A stretch of 64,000 bases of DNA from Pleurotus djamor. Taxonomy: Eukaryota > Basidiomycota > Agaricomycetes > Agaricales > Pleurotaceae. Under the pieces are notes generated by a model, which was not told the DNA's origin, searched no databases, and was given only the letters and a program-made list of their open reading frames with translations. Below are positions 1-13,000 of this stretch, one piece after another. Each line of letters starts with the position of its first letter. The stretch's first letter is position 1. Both the position numbers and the translations under genes were made by a program. The stretch covers positions 1 through 64,000 of the forward strand of contig JAPEVF010000044.1 in the NCBI GenBank assembly GCA_029747585.1, in the 5' to 3' direction.

Positions 1-161
1 GTGGGGTTTGGGTGAAGGGGGGGATGAGTTTTGTGGGGTGGAAGAGGAGGTGGGGGGACGCGACGCGATGCTCAGTCTTAGTCTCAGTCTCAGTCTGGAC
101 GCGACACTACTGGATAACTGGACGCGCGACTCTACGGGGTGCTGGACTCTACTAGACTATT

Positions 162-193
162 GGATCAAATGGTTACTGGATCAAATGGTTACT
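162..193. repeat. 16 bp tandem repeat, two copies
   Basis: The unit GGATCAAATGGTTACT occurs twice in direct succession and the next bases begin a third copy (GGA). It sits next to a CAGTCT hexamer run at about 71-96. Confidence 0.8.
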
Positions 194-349
194 GGACTCT
201 GGAATTTGCAACGCGATCGTGGACTCTCTGGACCTTGGACCTTAAAACGTGCGTACGTGTGTATGACGGACTACCCGATGTCAACGAATATATACCATAT
301 ACGCGTCCGTATGTGATATTTCGATGGTATATTTATATAAGATGGTGAG

Positions 350-545
350 CACCCTCCCTCCCCTAGTCTTCGTTTACTCTCTCCTTCGTTTTACTCTCCT
401 TCGTTCCTTTTTACTCTTCCTTCGTTCCCTTTTACTCTCCCTTTTACTCTCTCCCCTACTTTTTCGCTTTTTTTGTGTCTTTTACGCGTTTCGCTTTATC
501 ACTTTTTCGTTTTACTCTTTATCGCTTTTTCGTATCTTTTCATCG
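350..545. repeat. Polypyrimidine tract with TTTTACTCTC-like units
   Basis: About 200 bases are almost entirely C and T on the plus strand. Irregular repeats of a TTTTACTCTCCTTCG-like unit make up most of it. The open frame across it is a by-product of the composition and is not a gene. Confidence 0.75.
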
Positions 546-1280
546 ACCTTCGTCGTGGCGTTGCGTCCAACGCCACGACTACCTACGGGTGTGGACTACG
601 GGTGTTGATGCATGATGCATGATGGTTGGATCATTGAATTATTGAACGTCGCGTCGTTGACTAGCTTGGTGATCGTTCTCTCTCTCTCATTGATTGATTG
701 AGTAGTCGCAAGTCGAGAGTGGGTGTGATGATGAGGATGGTGTGGTTGGTTTACGTGGACATACGATGAGGGATGAGGCATGATGACAACTCTGTCTTCG
801 TCCATTCTCTTCGTCCCCTTCGTTCTCCTCATTCTCCACCTCGTCCCCACCTTGTGCGTATGTTTCGTGTATACGCGCATGGAGACTGGTGTCCGTGGTG
901 GGTTTGCTTGTGCTTACAACCCCCCGGAACGGATGATGGATTAAGCATGGTCAGTATGGCTCTTGGCTGGATCGTTGGAGTTGATTCCTTGGTTGATATT
1001 GGCGTTGGAGTTGGATGGTCGGTGTGTTGGCGCGTCGACCTCGATGCATTGATGCTTTGGTCCTTGGTGTTTGATGTTTGATGTTTGATGTTGCGTTGAC
1101 GCGTTAACTTGACCTTCTTCTCCATGCTCTGTTGATGCTCTGTTGATGCGGTGGTTTATGATGCGTTGACGCGTTGGTCAATGTGTGGATGGTCCAGACC
1201 TCGAGACCTCGAGACTCGGTGATAAGCACCCCTCTCATCCGTCGTCCCTCCATTTGATTGTTCGTTTTTACATTTACGGT

Positions 1281-1310
1281 TTTTACCTTGTGCGTTTTTA
1301 CCTTGTGCGT
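1281..1310. repeat. 15 bp tandem repeat, two copies
   Basis: TTTTACCTTGTGCGT is repeated twice head to tail. Confidence 0.8.
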
Positions 1311-1410
1311 TTTTCACGCGTAGAGTTTCTCTACGCTTACACTGCCCAGATGAAATTGAATGGAATGGAGGGATGTTTCTATGTTTCCGCGTTTCTGTGT
1401 CTATGTTTGT

Positions 1411-1455
1411 GTGTCTATGTCGTATGTGTCTATGTCGTATGTGTCTATGTCGTAT
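1411..1455. repeat. 15 bp tandem repeat, three copies
   Basis: GTGTCTATGTCGTAT occurs three times in exact succession, flanked by degenerate copies. In translation it gives a repetitive YVVCV-like string, which I regard as spurious. Confidence 0.85.
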
Positions 1456-4400
1456 GTCTGTGTTTCTGTGGTATGTGTCTATGTGGTACGGGGTACGGGG
1501 TATGCGTTTATCGTTTATCGTCTACATTTCACGGTTTATGGGTTTATGAAGTACGGTTGAGAAGATGGGGATGGGGAGTGTCTCTCATCTATGGTTATAA
1601 GGGAGACGAATAGAGTATGTGGGGAGTTGGATGGTTGGGTAGTAACGTGGATGGGTGTAGGTGGTTGGAACGATGTAAGAGTAGTGGTGTGGTGTGGTGT
1701 GGTGTGTTGGTAGGTGCGGTTAGGTGGTAGAGTATATCAACTTACTAAACGCGCTCATAGGTCATAGGTCATAATCCTCATACCCAATATTCCTTCCCTT
1801 CCCAAGTTCCCCTCTTCCCTCAACTCCTTCTACGCTCCTTCCCGTACACCTTTCTCATCCCATCCTATCCTTCCCTCGACTCCCTCAACCCCTCAACCCC
1901 CTCGTTCCTCTTCCCACTGCAGGTCATACATCGCATGCGCACGTGCACAGTCTAGTCTAGTCAAGTCGTACGCTCGCCCTCCGGACAGATCTAGAGGAGC
2001 TGTCGACTTGGAGTTTTACTTCTGGAGGGAAGGAGGGATGGAGATGAATGATTGAATGATGAGATGAAGCGAGAGGCGAGAGGAGGATCGACTCTACAGG
2101 GATAGTATGAGTATGACTTGGTGATGCCACTTGTGCCTTTTATACCCGCCGTCATCGTCATACACCCTTCTTCTGAGTTTTTGTTCTTTCGGGTCTCGTA
2201 TCAGGTGGTCCGCGCGTCTCCTATTCAATTGAATAGGATAGCATCATATGTATAGGATCATATGTTCCATGTCTACGTCAAAAATGCCAAATAGAGTGTG
2301 TTCTCGGGGCTACGTCCTTACTCTACGTGAAGAAGGATGGAAGGGTTGAAGGGAACATGCGATGACGTCCCATTTCTCTCTCATTCTACCCCCAAGTTCT
2401 CTCACCCCGACAATTTGAACTGTCAGATCAATGGATGGAGAATTCGATGGGGGGGTTAGAGAATTGGGGTGTTTTTCGGGGTCGTAAGTGGGTTTCGCCC
2501 TCAGGTGTACTCAGTACTACTCTAGGATACTAGGGGGAGTACAATCAAGCGGGATGAGATGGAATATTCGTGATGACTCGCTTGAACGGTCGAGTCGAGC
2601 AAAGGGATGTTCATTGCTCTCGCACTGTGAGAGACGTCGCCGGACTTAGATATTCTCCAACGTTCAACTCTCTTCATTTAGCCCCTCTCACCCCCTCACT
2701 CCTCTCGAACCTACTTCAAGCTTGTGGACAACGTGAACGGTCAACGCGAACGTCCGTACCGTAGGTACACGCCTCTCACTCAACGACTCGCACGTCTGAG
2801 TACAGACTAACACATTCACATGGCTACCTCTCTTCCCCGTCCCCTCGTACCTCAAGCTTCAGGTGACAAACTCCAACTGTCAAACCAGTCAAGAGTATCA
2901 CGCTTCAAGAGTCGAGAGTCAAGAGTCAAGAGTCAAAGGCCCCGAGCACCTGAGCATCCCAAGTCACTCATCTCTCGTCTCTCCGGTCTTAGTTTACCCC
3001 CAAATCTGCATACTACGGGTATTTAGCACCCTCTATTTCCAGGACCAACCCTCAAGTGTCCAACCTTCAACGGTCAACTCTAGGCATTGCGTCATAGCTC
3101 ATGGTTCAAACGTTCATCAATAAGGAAACAACGTGAGATTGTCGGTGTAATCCTCCGTCCAATCTAGAGTATATCCACATCCCCATCACATAGGTAGATA
3201 CACGCTTCCGTGGTTTTGAGGTACGAGGAAATGGGGATGCGCGTGTAATTAGTGAGAAGGTGCAAGTGGGAAGTAAGGAAGGATGTGGAATGACGAGGAA
3301 GTGTAAGGAATAACGAAAGGAACGGTTGATGTGAATCTACCCCTGCCCTACCTTCAAAATTCTGTCGTTGAGCTAGCACTAACCTACGAAGGAGAGTAAG
3401 AGTATACTCTACAGTAGAGTATTTTACTTATATAAAACCATGCCTATACGAAGAGCCTGACTACCGGATACCGAAATTCACGCACTAAACCTCTACGCTA
3501 CTCTAGGTCATTCAGAGAAAGCGGTCAGTAGTGGGAGTAGGAGCAGTAGGCGGATAAGACGGGAGATTAGGAGAGTCCAGATCTAGAGTAGACTACATTC
3601 GAAAAGAGTCGAGTGAAACTGGGAATGAGTCCGAGAGAGAACACGGAGAGTCGACGTCATGGATACCCTCGATCATCCAAACCCCAATCCCCATATACCA
3701 TACTCATACCAACACGCTACTTATACTACCAACACGCATCATAGCATCAACAAAAGCCTCCTTGCCCTGCCTTCTTGCGACCTAGAGTAATAAGTCCTTC
3801 CTTCTGAGACTCGAATCTTCCAGCTGAGATACTAGATATACTGAGTTCTTCTTCTTCCTTCTTCCAAGTTGAGCGTTGAGCGTGGTAAGCACGCGCACAT
3901 ACGCCGTTTCCTTCCTTCCTTCCTTCTTCCTAATTGTTCCTTCATTCTGTCATACCTATCGTGCGATCTCACCCATCGCTCCCGGTACCTCCTTCAAGCT
4001 CAAGCTCAGACTCTTGCTGCAGACTCGGAGTCAATGTTCCCGAGTCCGACGTCTAACAGAAGTGAATTTGTAAAATATTCAAGTATGTACTTGGGACGTT
4101 GTAGAGCAGACTCGGAAGAGAAATCCACGCAAGTTCCGGCCTTTAACGCGTTCTCGCCGCTCTTTTCTGTGAGTAGAGGCACTCTCAGAGAGCTTCACTG
4201 AGGATCTGACTCCCGTCCGCTCCTCCGCTACGTTTCTGGCTCGCAGAAGAGTCGGGATGAACACCCCTTTCTCCTAACGTACTCTCCTTTCGTCTCCTAG
4301 ATAAAAGGAGGCGAAAGGAGATCACCCACGCAGGTCCTTACCATTGCGTCATCCCTTCCTCAACTCGAGCAAGAGATACATCCATGGTGAAAGCGTTTTC

Positions 4401-7083
4401 ATTCTCAACTGTTTTCTCCTTTTGACGTTCCTCTCGGATTTCTGACTAGAGACATATCACGAAGGATCAGAATAGAATTGCTTACAATCGCTATCGCCAT
4501 GCGGACGATGAGTGGCAAGTTCCACAACGGTCATTCCACAAGAAATGAAGTATTCTACACCCTCTACGTGCTATATAGTAGCAGTAGCTTCACCCAATCA
4601 GCATCGCTATCAATTGATTCATATTCTTGATTGCTTGGTTCTTTGATTATTGATTATTGATATCAACGCCGTCATGTCATATCAGATTATTCAGGGAGTC
4701 GTCCTTACGGAGAGAAGTTGGGGTTCTTGAATCTCGACTGGATTATTACCTTTTGCGGATGCGAGGGTTTACGTGACGTCGCCTGGCCGCTTGGTCGCTT
4801 GCGCTTACAATGAGGTGGAGAAGATGGGAGAAGTCGTCATATTTTGTTCGGGTAGGTGAGAAACGACTCGGAGCAATGATTGATGAGCAACGAGGGATAC
4901 ATGCTTTCTTGAGCAATGAGCAAAGGAGAGTCCCGGTGGACGTATCCGAATCGTTTCCCTCCGAGTCGTATTCCGTCAGGGTACTAAATGATTGGCTGAG
5001 TAGTTTCTCTAGATAATGTTAATACTGACGGATGATTGGACGACCTTGAGCAAACAATTGTAAGCCTGAGCACGAGTACGGTACGAGTTCGGTATGACGG
5101 GCGTGAATTAAGATGTGAGGGAGGGAGGAGAAGGTCATAGAACAATTACATACCACTGGGTAGCCGAGCGGTCCGGTTGCGCCTTCGCTTCCGTGAGTTC
5201 GTACGATGCTCAATCTTCTGCCTGGGGTTTTCCTTTCATGCCGTTAGCGTACGTTACGGTTACCGATACACGATACGGTTCAAGATGTTAGGGTTAGCGA
5301 TGATCATGATGACGATAGACAAAGACAAAGACAAGCGGTGAGTATGTGGATAGGGTAACTCCTAGGGAGCAAGTATGGAGGCTAAGGATAAGTCTCGCCT
5401 GTATGAATCTCAATCTCGGTTCGTTTTCGTTCTTTCTAAATTCTGGTGGCGATGGTCTTGGGTGCTAGAGAGAGACACTTGAGAATGAAGTATGAAATAA
5501 ATCTCTGTGAATCTCGTCTCTTGTCGGATAGTTTCCAGTTTGGGTCTAGTGAAAGGCAAGTTGATTACGATGACTTCAAGGCACTAGGTGAGATATGGGG
5601 AAGTCGCAATGGACTTGGAAACGAAAGATCTAGACCGCTCACCCTCCCCACTCCTCCGAATGAATCTGAAGACCTCACGGCCACCCCACATCAGCACGAG
5701 TCTCCCCTCCACTAGTAACTCAGCTCGACGCCACAGCTCTTTGAAGTTCCATAGTTCTATAGAGTACCACTTCCAACTGTCCGCTCATCTCCTTCGAAAA
5801 CTCTCGTACTTTATCACCTTCCTATCCTAACACCCAATTACCCCATACATCCATACTTACATACTCCACACATACTCTACATGTCTACCCATGATATATG
5901 ATATATCGTTCCTCCAAAGATACGAGGATCATTCCAGCGCCACATTGACTCGGAGGGAATGTTAGGGAACATCGGCCAGGTAGATGGAGATTCGAATCCA
6001 TGACGTTCGTACATGAGGGTCTCATTTGTGATCGGATTATCCTCACATCCGGGCTTTTGGCTTTCGTTCCAAGAGGTATTGCATCGTTTTCCAGTATCAG
6101 CATGGGTGGATTGGGAGTCTAAGCATCGTGATCTCAGGCTATTAGTATCATTTGACCATTAGGGTTTCCGAGTGTCCTCGTGTTATTCGTGTGGTCTACT
6201 CTATAGCCTATGTCATACGAAGGCGAAGGAAGTAGAGAGTAACGTAACGATGAATAGAGATTCACCTCGGAGTTCAATTCCAACGTAAACTCTCTTTCTC
6301 TAATAGGTGACTTGAGGCGTCCAAGCACGTAACGGCTACCTTGCTGCCCAGCCCGGGCTGGGACTGGTAAGTGCATGGAAGATTCGGGTGCAGTATGGGT
6401 ACATTAAGGTGGGTCTGGACGACGAACGGAACGGAACGCGAGAGAAGGATGAATCCGAAGTAACCCCTGACGGCACTCCCAAGTTTCTCCTATTCGTCCA
6501 CCTCAGTTGCTGAGGGGAACAAGCGAGCGTCGTTTTGCGAAACGTAGTTAGAGTATCGTCGACTCGAGATATTTTATTCGGTAGCACAATCTATATAAGT
6601 GACTATCCGTGCTGGTAGCACTTACCTCCACGAGTAACCGTGATCTTGAGATCGTCATGTCAAAGATGAAGAACTATTTGAGTTTGGGATTTTAACCCAC
6701 ATTAACTTCCGTCGTTTCCTGCTAGTACTATTCCGACTCAGATGCCACGAGCCTCTCAAGCTCAAGGCTAGCATTACATACTCTACCTGAGAAACGAATG
6801 ACGTCGTTGAATACTGATCTACGAGGACGGCGGTCCGTTTCGCCTGAATCACACTCCCTTCCTCTTCCTCTTCCGCTTGTGCCTCATTTCGGCGTCCTAC
6901 CACTGGGACTTTTACGATATCTCGACGCTTCGCCGAATTTGATGTGTTTGATGTGGGTGGGCGCGACACATCGCGATCATTTTGTTCTTTGATGTTCTCC
7001 CTGCGAATGCGAACGCTAGGTCAATTATGTGGGAAGAGAGGGTGCAAGGAAGAACGATGTAAAGATAGAACGGTGGTACTATA

Positions 7084-7800
7084 CTAATAAAAGTGCTGGA
7101 CGGCATCGATAGGTGGTGGCGCTTCGTCGTTTTCTGTGAGTTTCTGAAGGTTTCTTTTGAGTTCACCCCTTTCACCCCTTTTTGTGTTTCTCCCTTCAAC
7201 TTGAGCAACCCACATCGCGCATTCAATGCGCTTCGACTTCTTTTTGAGTTGTGATTGCTACTAGGAGCTAGTGTGGGTGACTGGGTAGTCATGCTGGCAG
7301 CTGGTGGCACTGGGTTCTTCGTAATAATCGTGGATGCTGATAAAAACGCTGCATCTCGCGTTGTTGCCTATCAGGTCGGCCCTCAATGTTACTGAGTAAG
7401 GTAAGAGAGCACAAACTAAGATCGATAGTTTGTTTCATACAAGGTGAAGCTCTAAGGATCACTACGGCTACCCTCCGTCTCCCAGGAAGGGCTGTAGAAA
7501 CTGTGTTGAGAAACTTTGTGTCTTCAGAAACAAATTTCCTCGGGCATGGTCCCAGCATCAAGCACGTCCCATGTGGTGTTGACACGAGTGACACCCTCCG
7601 GTACTCAGGATCAACCACCCTCTCGTATGCTTTTTTATCATCGTCGTGTCCACGGCCATGTCCTCCTGAACGAGGAGGGGTAGGGTAAATTTCGATCCAC
7701 AGAGGTTTACGCGACAAGAAATTTTTATCCGCCTTTCCCTTCTCCTTCCCGGAATTTCCGAGCGTATGGGGAGGGATTCCGAATTTTCCGACTGTCCGAG
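7084..7800 (-). CDS. Possible 3' part of an unidentified gene
   Basis: On the minus strand several short frames have coding-like composition and could be joined by small introns. The best is the last exon. It starts after a TAGTAG acceptor near 7250 and ends at TAG 7084-7086, and its product is Lys/Arg-rich with a tail ending AVQHFY. A second trace near 7530-7580 reads TTWDVLDAGTMPEE. I cannot assemble a complete model or name a family. It may be a decayed gene or chance. Confidence 0.22.
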
Positions 7801-7819
7801 ATGTGCTGTTCATTGACAA

Positions 7820-9866
7820 TTGACAGGTGGGTAGCCGACCCGCACTGCTGGTAAGTAGGAATGGGACAGGGTAGGGTTTTGGAGGTGTTCTAATGATGCG
7901 AAATTATTTTTGTTTTTCTCATAAGGATCGCTAAAGTCGAAGCGCTGTCTTTCAGTCGATTCCAAGACAAAGAACTTCTGTGTTCAGGGATACTACGCAT
8001 GTCTGCTCTGAGTCGGTACCACCCCTTGCTCCCAGTACTCGTTTCTTGTTTCGATATAGACGAATTTCCTGAGTCAAGGCCATCCACACCGACCCCCGAA
8101 ACACAATTCTTCCTTCTCCTGGCTTCTCTCGTTTCTGCTTCTCTTCTCGTAACCTTCCCCGATCGTATACCCCTCTCGGAACCCTTTCCCGTGCCTATCC
8201 CTCCCTCTCACTCCCTCTCAAGATCACGACAAAGGAGAGGAGGCCCGAATTTCCCGTTCTCGAGGAATCGTCGTTCTTTTCCCTGGGATTGCAGCCCTCA
8301 ATGACCTTAATGCTGTGCTCAGGTGATCACCGGAGAAGCACACGAGTAGCGTCCCAATGTGACATTCAAGAGTCGGCAACTTCAAGGGTCCATTAGCTGG
8401 TCCAGAAAGTGATACTTCAACTTCAGAGTTCACGCTCACACTTTTTNACCGTTAGACATTTGAGGTTTTTAGCTTTTTTCACCCTTGTCTTTTNATTGAT
8501 TTGAGGGGGGNTCAGACTCGGGAGTTTGGATGCTGCATTTGGTTTGCTGTGGTACAGTCGTATCAACCTCGCTCCTCGGTAGTTTGAAGTTGGATAAATT
8601 TACGTTAGAGCTCTTCTTCGTGTACGGCGTCGCATGCGATGTGCGTGGTGTATCACCTACATTAATCAGCATGTTTCGTGTATATCTTCGGATTTGTCGG
8701 TTGCATGGCCCAATCTACGTCGTTGGAGCAAACTGCGTTCCCATCTGCGTATCCAATTTTGGGCAAATCGCCCTCGTTTCTTTCGGTAGTACAGGCGGTT
8801 TTGGAGATTGATTAATGAGAAAGGCGGATAGGCAGATGTTCTATGATATTCCATAGCATCTTTTGATTTGATGGACCGCGCCGTCTGAGGCACTTGGCTA
8901 ACCCCATCTTCAGGGAGTTCACGTTACCCCTGATGGGATGAGAGGGGGCGTGGGGACCACGTTTTCCCTTGATCCCCATTTCTGCGTGTCTTTGCTCGAG
9001 ATTTTTCCCATGTCCTCGTCCGTATCTGTGCGCCTTCGGATGGGTGTCTCACCCCGAATGTCATTACTTGACAAGCTCAGGACGATGCGACAACACCCCG
9101 AATGTCATCAACTCATATGTTTGTGTTTTTAAACTTCCTCAAGATTCTGTACCTCTGTTTGTCGCGCTTTGCGATTTTCCACCAGCCCTCGGCCTAGCTC
9201 TGCGAACCGCGGGCTCTTTCTTTCCCAGCGGATTCCGGGTACCAGTTGACACTGTAACCATCTGGCTACAGTGTTGGGATTCGGATTGAGATGGAGATAG
9301 ATGCGAGATGATTACCGAGAGTTCTCTTTCTTTGGAACCCTTTCAACTTGCGAAGATTGGCACCGGTGCAAGTGTTCTTGACCAATCATATCAACTCATC
9401 CTGTTCTACGGCTTTCGATGCTATACTCACCATATCGGGGCTAGTGGTCCCTATTTTCTCATCCATATAGACACACGTCTATCAGTTTCTCACCACCCAT
9501 TTGATCTCTCTCCTCCTTCTCCCTCTCCTCCAAGTCCCACCTTCTCGCGCAGAGTTTCTTGCCTCCGTCTCTCCTGGGTCCCTGTTCTGGTACTTGGTGT
9601 CTCCCTTGGACCTTCTGGCTCTTCGTTGCATCTGGCCCACATCGCCTGGATACAACACGATCGATCGTCCCACATCGCCCGCGTCGTGCTCCTCGCCAGG
9701 CCACCCACAATTGAACCTATAGCCCCCAGCTTCCATTCTACCTTTTTGTTTCTTACTTATCCTTCATTTTTCGGCCTCCACTTATTATTTTTCTTCATCG
9801 CCTTCCTCCTAACGATCACTATTGTCTTATCGATCTTATTTACTAACTTCATTGTCAATCTGCTAG
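7820..9866. other. No supported gene
   Basis: The region has several Ns near 8447-8511 and no frame I recognise. The long plus-strand frame at 9308-9883 runs through a C/T-rich stretch and into the dehydrogenase remnant in the wrong frame, so I treat it as spurious. A small hairpin (CACTGTA...TACAGTG) lies at about 9247-9273. Confidence 0.5.
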
Positions 9867-10097
9867 GAATGAAGCGTTGTTAGCAAACCCTGAACGTCTT
9901 CGTCAAATCTCAGAGCGTATCCCAGCTGGGCGCTGGGCAGAGCCTGCTGATTTCGCGGGCGTCACGGTCTTCCTGGCATCCGCTGCGAGTCAGTATCTCT
10001 CTGGAGAATTGATCGTCGTCGATGGGGTTAGTCTTCGATTTCATTCTCTGTCCTTTTACTCATCATGCGCCTCGTTCAGGGTTGGATGGGTCGCTAA
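9867..10097 (+). pseudogene. Orphan C-terminal exons of a short-chain dehydrogenase
   Basis: Two exons (9867-10026 and 10080-10097) with a GTTAGT...CAG intron encode the C-terminal ~58 residues of a classical SDR, of the gluconate 5-dehydrogenase or 2-deoxy-D-gluconate 3-dehydrogenase kind. The sequence shows the family's closing elements: NEALL, the [15 protein letters not shown] loop, [14 protein letters not shown], then IVVDGGWMGR and a TAA stop. A TGCTAG acceptor precedes the first exon. No Rossmann TGxxxGIG motif or YxxxK catalytic motif is found in the preceding 1.5 kb. The fragment therefore looks like the remnant of a truncated or rearranged gene, although the surviving frame is intact. 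Confidence 0.75.
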
Positions 10098-13000
10098 GTC
10101 CTCTTCGAGAAGGCCGATAGAAATGCTACAATAGTGGCCATAAGTCTCTTTTCTCTACCACTCAGAATGTACAATTACAAAGGGCGAGATCAATGTTCTC
10201 CGTCCATTCGATAAAGACTTTTAGTATGTGAATCTTGTTCCTTAACTTTGCCCGTTCGACTCCCTTGTGGGCCCAGAGATCGAACAAAAGGGTGTGTGAT
10301 CAACGCCTATAAAACATTGGAAGAGGCACCATTCTACGATCCGGAGCGCGTGCTCATTTTTAGTTGTGCGCTTAGCAGTTACGGCCCGGACATCCTCCCC
10401 GCCTTGTCTGAGGGAAAATGAACATATGACAGTTAAGCGATGAAATTTTCGAGCGTGATTACCTGCAATTATGATGTTCCTTGAACTTCAATGAGAAATT
10501 CGGACCGTGCCATTCAACTAGTCGCCGTTGACGTTGGGTCGTCGATGTCAGAATTCTGTTGGGGCGAAATATACAAGCGGGAAAGGGGATCAGAAAACCC
10601 CCTAATTACGTTACGTTTTGCAGGCTTGTCCAACCCAAGATGGCGCAACCCGCCGCTAAGTCGACTTCGGTAGGTTGCGGTCTGTAAATTGTCAGCCCTA
10701 GTAGAGATTCACGACATTCGTGGGAGATTCTATGGGTGAGGAGCATCGAGGGAGGGAAAAATAAATACGCAACGCAACGGTAAGAAGGAGAAAGATGATG
10801 TCGTTGAAGACGAAGGGGACTAGCCATTGTTGGATTGTGGAAAGGGATGTGGCGTAGAGAGAAAGAAATAGTGAAGAATGTGGGAGCGGAGCCGTGCAGC
10901 AATTCCTTACGGCGTAGAATACTCTATGTCCCTGTATGAGTTGCACAAAGGTGATGAGATGAGGATGAGTTGAGGGGTGAAGCGTAGATGAAGGACTCAA
11001 CTGATTGGGCTTCGAGAACCGGCGAGTGAGCGGGTCTTGGAGCTAACAATCCTGGATCTTACAGGCCTTGAGGGTTTGCTTCTGCTTCAAGGATCGTCGC
11101 GACATTTGATCAGGTAATTGGAGTTCAAGAACAACGATCCTGACGGGAAATCTCTCCAAGCTCCAAGTGAGAGTCGTCGTATGTCATCCGCTGGTCATCG
11201 GTCACCTAAACACCATCGCATACGACTGCGCAGCCGGTATTTTCCCGCCTGCGTATTCAGGACGAAGCCCTGAGTCGGACCCTACAAAGATTCCATGTCA
11301 GAGTAGGTTGCCGTTAAGGTAGGACACCGTGGTTGAAGGTGGGCTGGCAACAAGGTCGGAGAACGGTTACGCCGATCCGAGGAAGCCACACCGTCTCCTT
11401 TCTCTTCGCTGGCGGTGAATAAGTAGACGGTGGTGTCATCGCCATCGTCATCTTCGCTAACATGGGAGCCTTGGTACTCCAAAACCAAATGTCCTTGAAA
11501 CGACGCACATGCACTTGGTGAAAAATGCTGTTGCACATTTCACAAGAACCCCGCTGGTGCTCACCTGCATGTTATAAGGAACGCTCCAAAAATCTCGAGC
11601 GCTGCTTCGAGATGCAAGGCAACATTGGAGTATGGATCCCTGAGATCTGGTAAAGGGTGGCTTTTGAGAAAGTATAATTTCCTAGGGTCCATCATGAGGC
11701 ACCTCACCTGTGACGAGAGCAAATGAATAGCGACGTAGGCGCATAATATCCTCTTCATCAAGTGTATCAATCATCGCAACAGTTCGTTGAATTGAGCACC
11801 ACGTACGCAGGGGCGCCACTGATGCCTTGAATAAACTGAGCATCGCCACCAGTTACTGAGAACACGTCCGGACCACCTCTCCGAATGTAGCATGAGCAGA
11901 CCTGAAAAGTGTCAACCAGCCTCGATTTGACAGGCCGGCTCCACCGCATGAGATAAAACGTCAAGATACCTCCACGAAAAAGCATAAGGGTGACAGCGCT
12001 CAGCTGAGAACCTTCCACCCAAAATTAGGGAAAATAATACAAATGTAACCGGATCCCAATGCCAGCATCCAAGAGTTCGCAGAAGAAGTCTGGTTGTATT
12101 GCCTGATGGGAGGCGAAATGAGTTGAAAGATCTGGGAGGAAAACATGCACGCAAAAGTAATCACCCGTGAAAAGGATCTTAGATCGGGGGCGATTTTTCG
12201 GGATGTAGGCGAGGCTGCCGATTCCGAAATTGATGGGACCATGTGTCGGCCCTTGAAAAGGTTGTAGCAAAGAGAGACCGTCTCGGTACATAGAATCAGT
12301 GCACTATTCGCGCAGTTTGAATGTCAATCGAAATAAGCCTGTGTGAAGGGCGTGCAAGAGAAGGTGCGATTCTAGGAATAACCAAGAAGGGCGGTTAGGA
12401 GGAATCGATTCCCAAGTAGTGGAGTCGTGGGTGATGGTTGTGCAGCGAGGATGAAGGTTTTGGAAGCATACCATAATGGCTTGTCTAAATGTAGGCCACG
12501 TGCGGAGGAGGCTGGAAAGAAGGACCCACTGGAGGGAGCACCTGTAGAACAGAAGGACGGCCCTCGGAATTCTGGAAAACGCAGTGGAGGGCGGGGACGT
12601 GCATTGATTAGATCAAAAGCGATCACTAGACCTCACGTTGTGAATTGCAAGATAGTCCGGTCCGAAGTCCGTTGACAATCTTTCTGCGGACGCGACGAGC
12701 GGAGATCAGATCAATAAGAAATCGAGTGAGGCAAGAAACCCGGAAGAAGATAGACGAAAAGTGAGAAGGACCAAGAGGAGGAACCGGGTATAGATGATAA
12801 GCACGATGCAGACCACCATATAGAGCGGGAAGGCGAGAAAGCTGGAACGCCAACACGCATAGTAGCACAACGTAATGAATTGGGGAATGGCGATAACAAG
12901 ATAGCTGGCTCACATAGGACATGTATTAGTTTCGATACGACGAATAATGGGGCTAAAAACGCTGGTACTGCATCCGAGAGGGAGTTTGACTTGTCTTTCT

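Larger units (their letters stand above)
1..7083. other. Gene-poor, repeat-rich stretch
   Basis: No reading frame here shows the exon and intron pattern of a recognisable protein. The first ~2 kb is low-complexity: polypyrimidine runs, GTGGT and GATGTTT runs, and short tandem units. From ~2 to 7 kb the sequence is mixed but still rich in simple words such as GAGTCAAGAGTCAA near 2910. The open frames present are short, do not chain through plausible splice sites, and match no family I know. An 18 bp perfect palindrome centred on CAATTG lies at 2220-2237. A subtelomeric or decayed intergenic origin is possible, but no telomere repeat is visible. Confidence 0.6.

Noticed and set aside
2220..2237. 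18 bp perfect palindrome
   Set aside because: A single occurrence with no associated gene or repeat; not enough to call a regulatory site.
5158..5230. tRNA-like A-box (GGGTAGCCGAGCGGT)
   Set aside because: It resembles the D-arm of a Leu or Ser tRNA, but no matching T-arm, anticodon stem or acceptor stem can be folded in the following bases.
5980..6010. T-arm-like GATTCGAATC
   Set aside because: It looks like a B-box, but no A-box or cloverleaf is found on either strand; the match is a palindromic word.
9308..9883. 191 aa plus-strand open frame
   Set aside because: It runs through a C/T-rich stretch with low-complexity Ser/Pro/Leu/Phe and enters the dehydrogenase exon out of frame.
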